Shown piece by piece: positions 62,806-64,000 of a stretch of 64,000 nucleotides of DNA. Below the pieces are notes generated by a model. The model saw only the letters and a list, made by a program, of their open reading frames with translations. It was not told where the DNA came from and did no database searches. The translations under genes were made by a program, and so were the position numbers. The first letter of the stretch is position 1. Each line of letters opens with the position of its first letter. The stretch spans positions 744,001-808,000 of the forward strand of contig NC_134188.1 in NCBI RefSeq assembly GCF_964188355.1, in the 5' to 3' direction. The DNA is from Buteo buteo (lineage: Eukaryota; Chordata; Aves; Accipitriformes; Accipitridae).

Positions 62806-63584
62806 GTACAGGCCCATGTTTATTTTGAGGGCAATTATTTTTCTATGCCTCCAAAAAGTCTTCATGAGTGGAAAAAAAAAGAAGTATTTAATGAGAAAGC
62901 AGAAAAAAAAAAAAAAAAAACCAAAAAACCTCACAAAATGCATACTTATTTCATCCTCAGCAAATAAGCATAGTATTTTTGGTGTTCAAACAACAGCATT
63001 TGAGAAGTAGGGTTGTCTACTTTTGGGATGCAAAATGGTATTTCCTAGAGCAATAATATCCTAACCAGTATTTTGTCCACTGTAACATGGATTGCCTTTA
63101 AAAAAGCAAACAAATAGTCCCACCTCCCTGCTGAGATTCATCAGGATCATATATACAGCTCACTGACATGTTCCATCAGAACCTGCTCTCCATCTGTCTG
63201 GCTCTGGTCCCCCATAGACAAGTTTCTGTCCCTTAATAACCCCTCTGTCTAGATCCCCTGTAAGCTGTTCTTCTTTTCCATCCTTCCTGCTTCAGCCTCT
63301 GATTTTTTGAGATTATTGTAGCACAAGGAATAATTTTCAGATTTATTTTCAATTTTTGTTGTGTTAAAAGGGCTGCAAGTTAAACGAGATGTGGGCTGTA
63401 CACTTGTAGGTTTGGTAATTAATTGCTTCCATATGGGAAATGACTAGGTAAACTAGGGCTTTTCTAACCTGAAAGGAAGACAGCTGTGGGAAGTACGACA
63501 GGGATCTATAAAATCATGGGGAAGGTGAACACAGAGCAGCTGTTTACCATCTAGCCACAAACTGAATACCAGACATGTACTACA
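62806..63584 (+). other. TRPC4 intron 7 (partial)
   Basis: Donor GTACAG. A-rich tracts at 62872-62880 and A(18) at 62903-62920 create spurious Lys-rich frames. A stretch at about 63475-63560 (CTATAAAATCATGGGGAAGG) resembles a CR1 ORF2 C-terminal piece and may be a separate CR1 scrap. Otherwise unique. Confidence 0.65.
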
Positions 63585-64000
63585 CTGCATTAGTAAGGCT
63601 GTAGGCAGCACTTTGAGGGAAGTGATTATTCTCCTCCAGCCCACACTTTCAAGACTGTACCTGGAGCAGAGTGTCCTGTTTTGGGCCCCCCACTACAAGA
63701 GAGATGTTAACAAACTGGAAGGAATCCAACAAAGGGCCACCAAGATGGTTAGAGGGCTGACATAAAAGGAGAAGCTCGGATTTCAGCCTGGAGTAGGTTA
63801 AGGCGAATCTAATTGCTGTCTTCAGTAACATAGTGGGTGGTTAGAGAGAAAAAGGAGCCAGATTTTTCTTGGAAGTGCACAGCAAATAACAGGAGTCAAT
63901 GGACACAAGTTGCAGGAAGGGAAATTCTGTAAGGAAAATCATCACAATGAGGGCAGTAAAGAATTGGAAAAAAATTGCTCAGGGAGCCTGCAGCATCTTC
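63585..64000 (+). mobile_element. CR1 LINE fragment, sense, cut by window edge
   Basis: Translated in shifting frames it gives the CR1 ORF2 C-terminal order: an LREVIILLQP-like block (about 63615), RLYLEQSVLFWAPHYKRDVN (about 63652-63712; typical copies have EYCVQFWAP), QQRATKMVRGL (about 63730-63762), then a TMRAVKNWKKIA-like block (about 63945-63978). Several frame changes and stops make it inactive. The 3' end is beyond the window. Confidence 0.85.

Larger units (their letters stand above)
1..64000 (+). other. TRPC4: TRPC4 gene, internal part (7 coding segments, 6 whole introns)
   Basis: The whole window is one transcription unit. Seven segments with consensus GT/AG borders join into one open frame of 1677 nt (559 codons) that I recognise as TRPC4, a non-selective calcium-permeable channel of the plasma membrane, opened downstream of Gq and Gi/o receptors and assembling as tetramers with itself, TRPC5 or TRPC1. 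TRPC5 was considered and rejected: the zinc-site region reads GVSVPRPHEVRCNC and the linker reads DDNSLIEEQSGNDLARLK, as in TRPC4, where TRPC5 differs. Introns are about 26162, 16015, 8180, 2231, 1685 and 6855 bp, and a seventh runs off the right edge. The start codon, promoter, first ankyrin repeats and distal C-terminus are outside the window. Identification rests on remembered family sequence, not on a search. Confidence 0.97.

Noticed and set aside
62626..62967. 113-codon ORF around the 42-nt exon
   Set aside because: Only 62764-62805 is exon; the rest runs through the polypyrimidine tract upstream and poly-A tracts downstream.

Overview
The window is a 64 kb piece of a vertebrate, almost certainly bird, nuclear genome. 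It lies wholly inside one gene on the + strand, TRPC4 (transient receptor potential canonical 4, a calcium-permeable cation channel). Bird origin is inferred from several CR1 LINE copies in both orientations and from three 5-bp-TSD solo LTRs of an abundant avian ERV type, plus a fourth LTR nested in one of them. Intron sequence is AT-rich.

Seven coding segments are visible: 1-453 (the window opens inside it), 26616-26952, 42968-43107, 51288-51601, 53833-54028, 55714-55908 and 62764-62805. All join in frame across GT-AG introns with phases 0, 1, 0, 2, 0, 0, 0. Together they encode 559 residues, about residues 149-707 in standard TRPC4 numbering: the last ankyrin repeat, the zinc-binding His-Cys-Cys-Cys site, the linker helices, the pre-S1 elbow, S1-S6 with the pore, the TRP helix and the first residues of the calmodulin/IP3-receptor-binding segment. 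The N-terminal exon(s) and the C-terminal exons lie outside. No frameshift, stop or lost key residue was found, so the gene looks functional.

Layout: intron 1 (26.2 kb) holds a solo LTR (10409-10985, TSD TTTAT), a CR1 3' scrap (about 11040-11112), an old sense CR1 (about 12225-13330), an antisense CR1 fragment (about 18710-19035) and a long solo LTR with internal tandem repeats (24546-25628, TSD GTAAC). Intron 2 (16 kb) holds an old antisense CR1 (about 31815-32290) and a 25-A run. Intron 3 (8.2 kb) holds the best CR1, antisense, with a broken reverse-transcriptase ORF (48742-about 50337). Intron 4 has a CpG-rich block (about 52740-53040). Intron 6 has an LTR (61244-62226, TSD CCAAG) interrupted by a second, opposite-orientation 600-bp LTR (61531-62130). 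Intron 7 (partial) ends in a sense CR1.

I found no second host gene, RNA gene, CRISPR or operon-like system, and no convincing previously undescribed system. The most interesting items are the nested, mosaic LTR in intron 6, the sequence blocks shared among the three LTRs, the CpG-rich block between the S5 and pore exons, and a few candidate conserved non-coding elements that need alignment to confirm.
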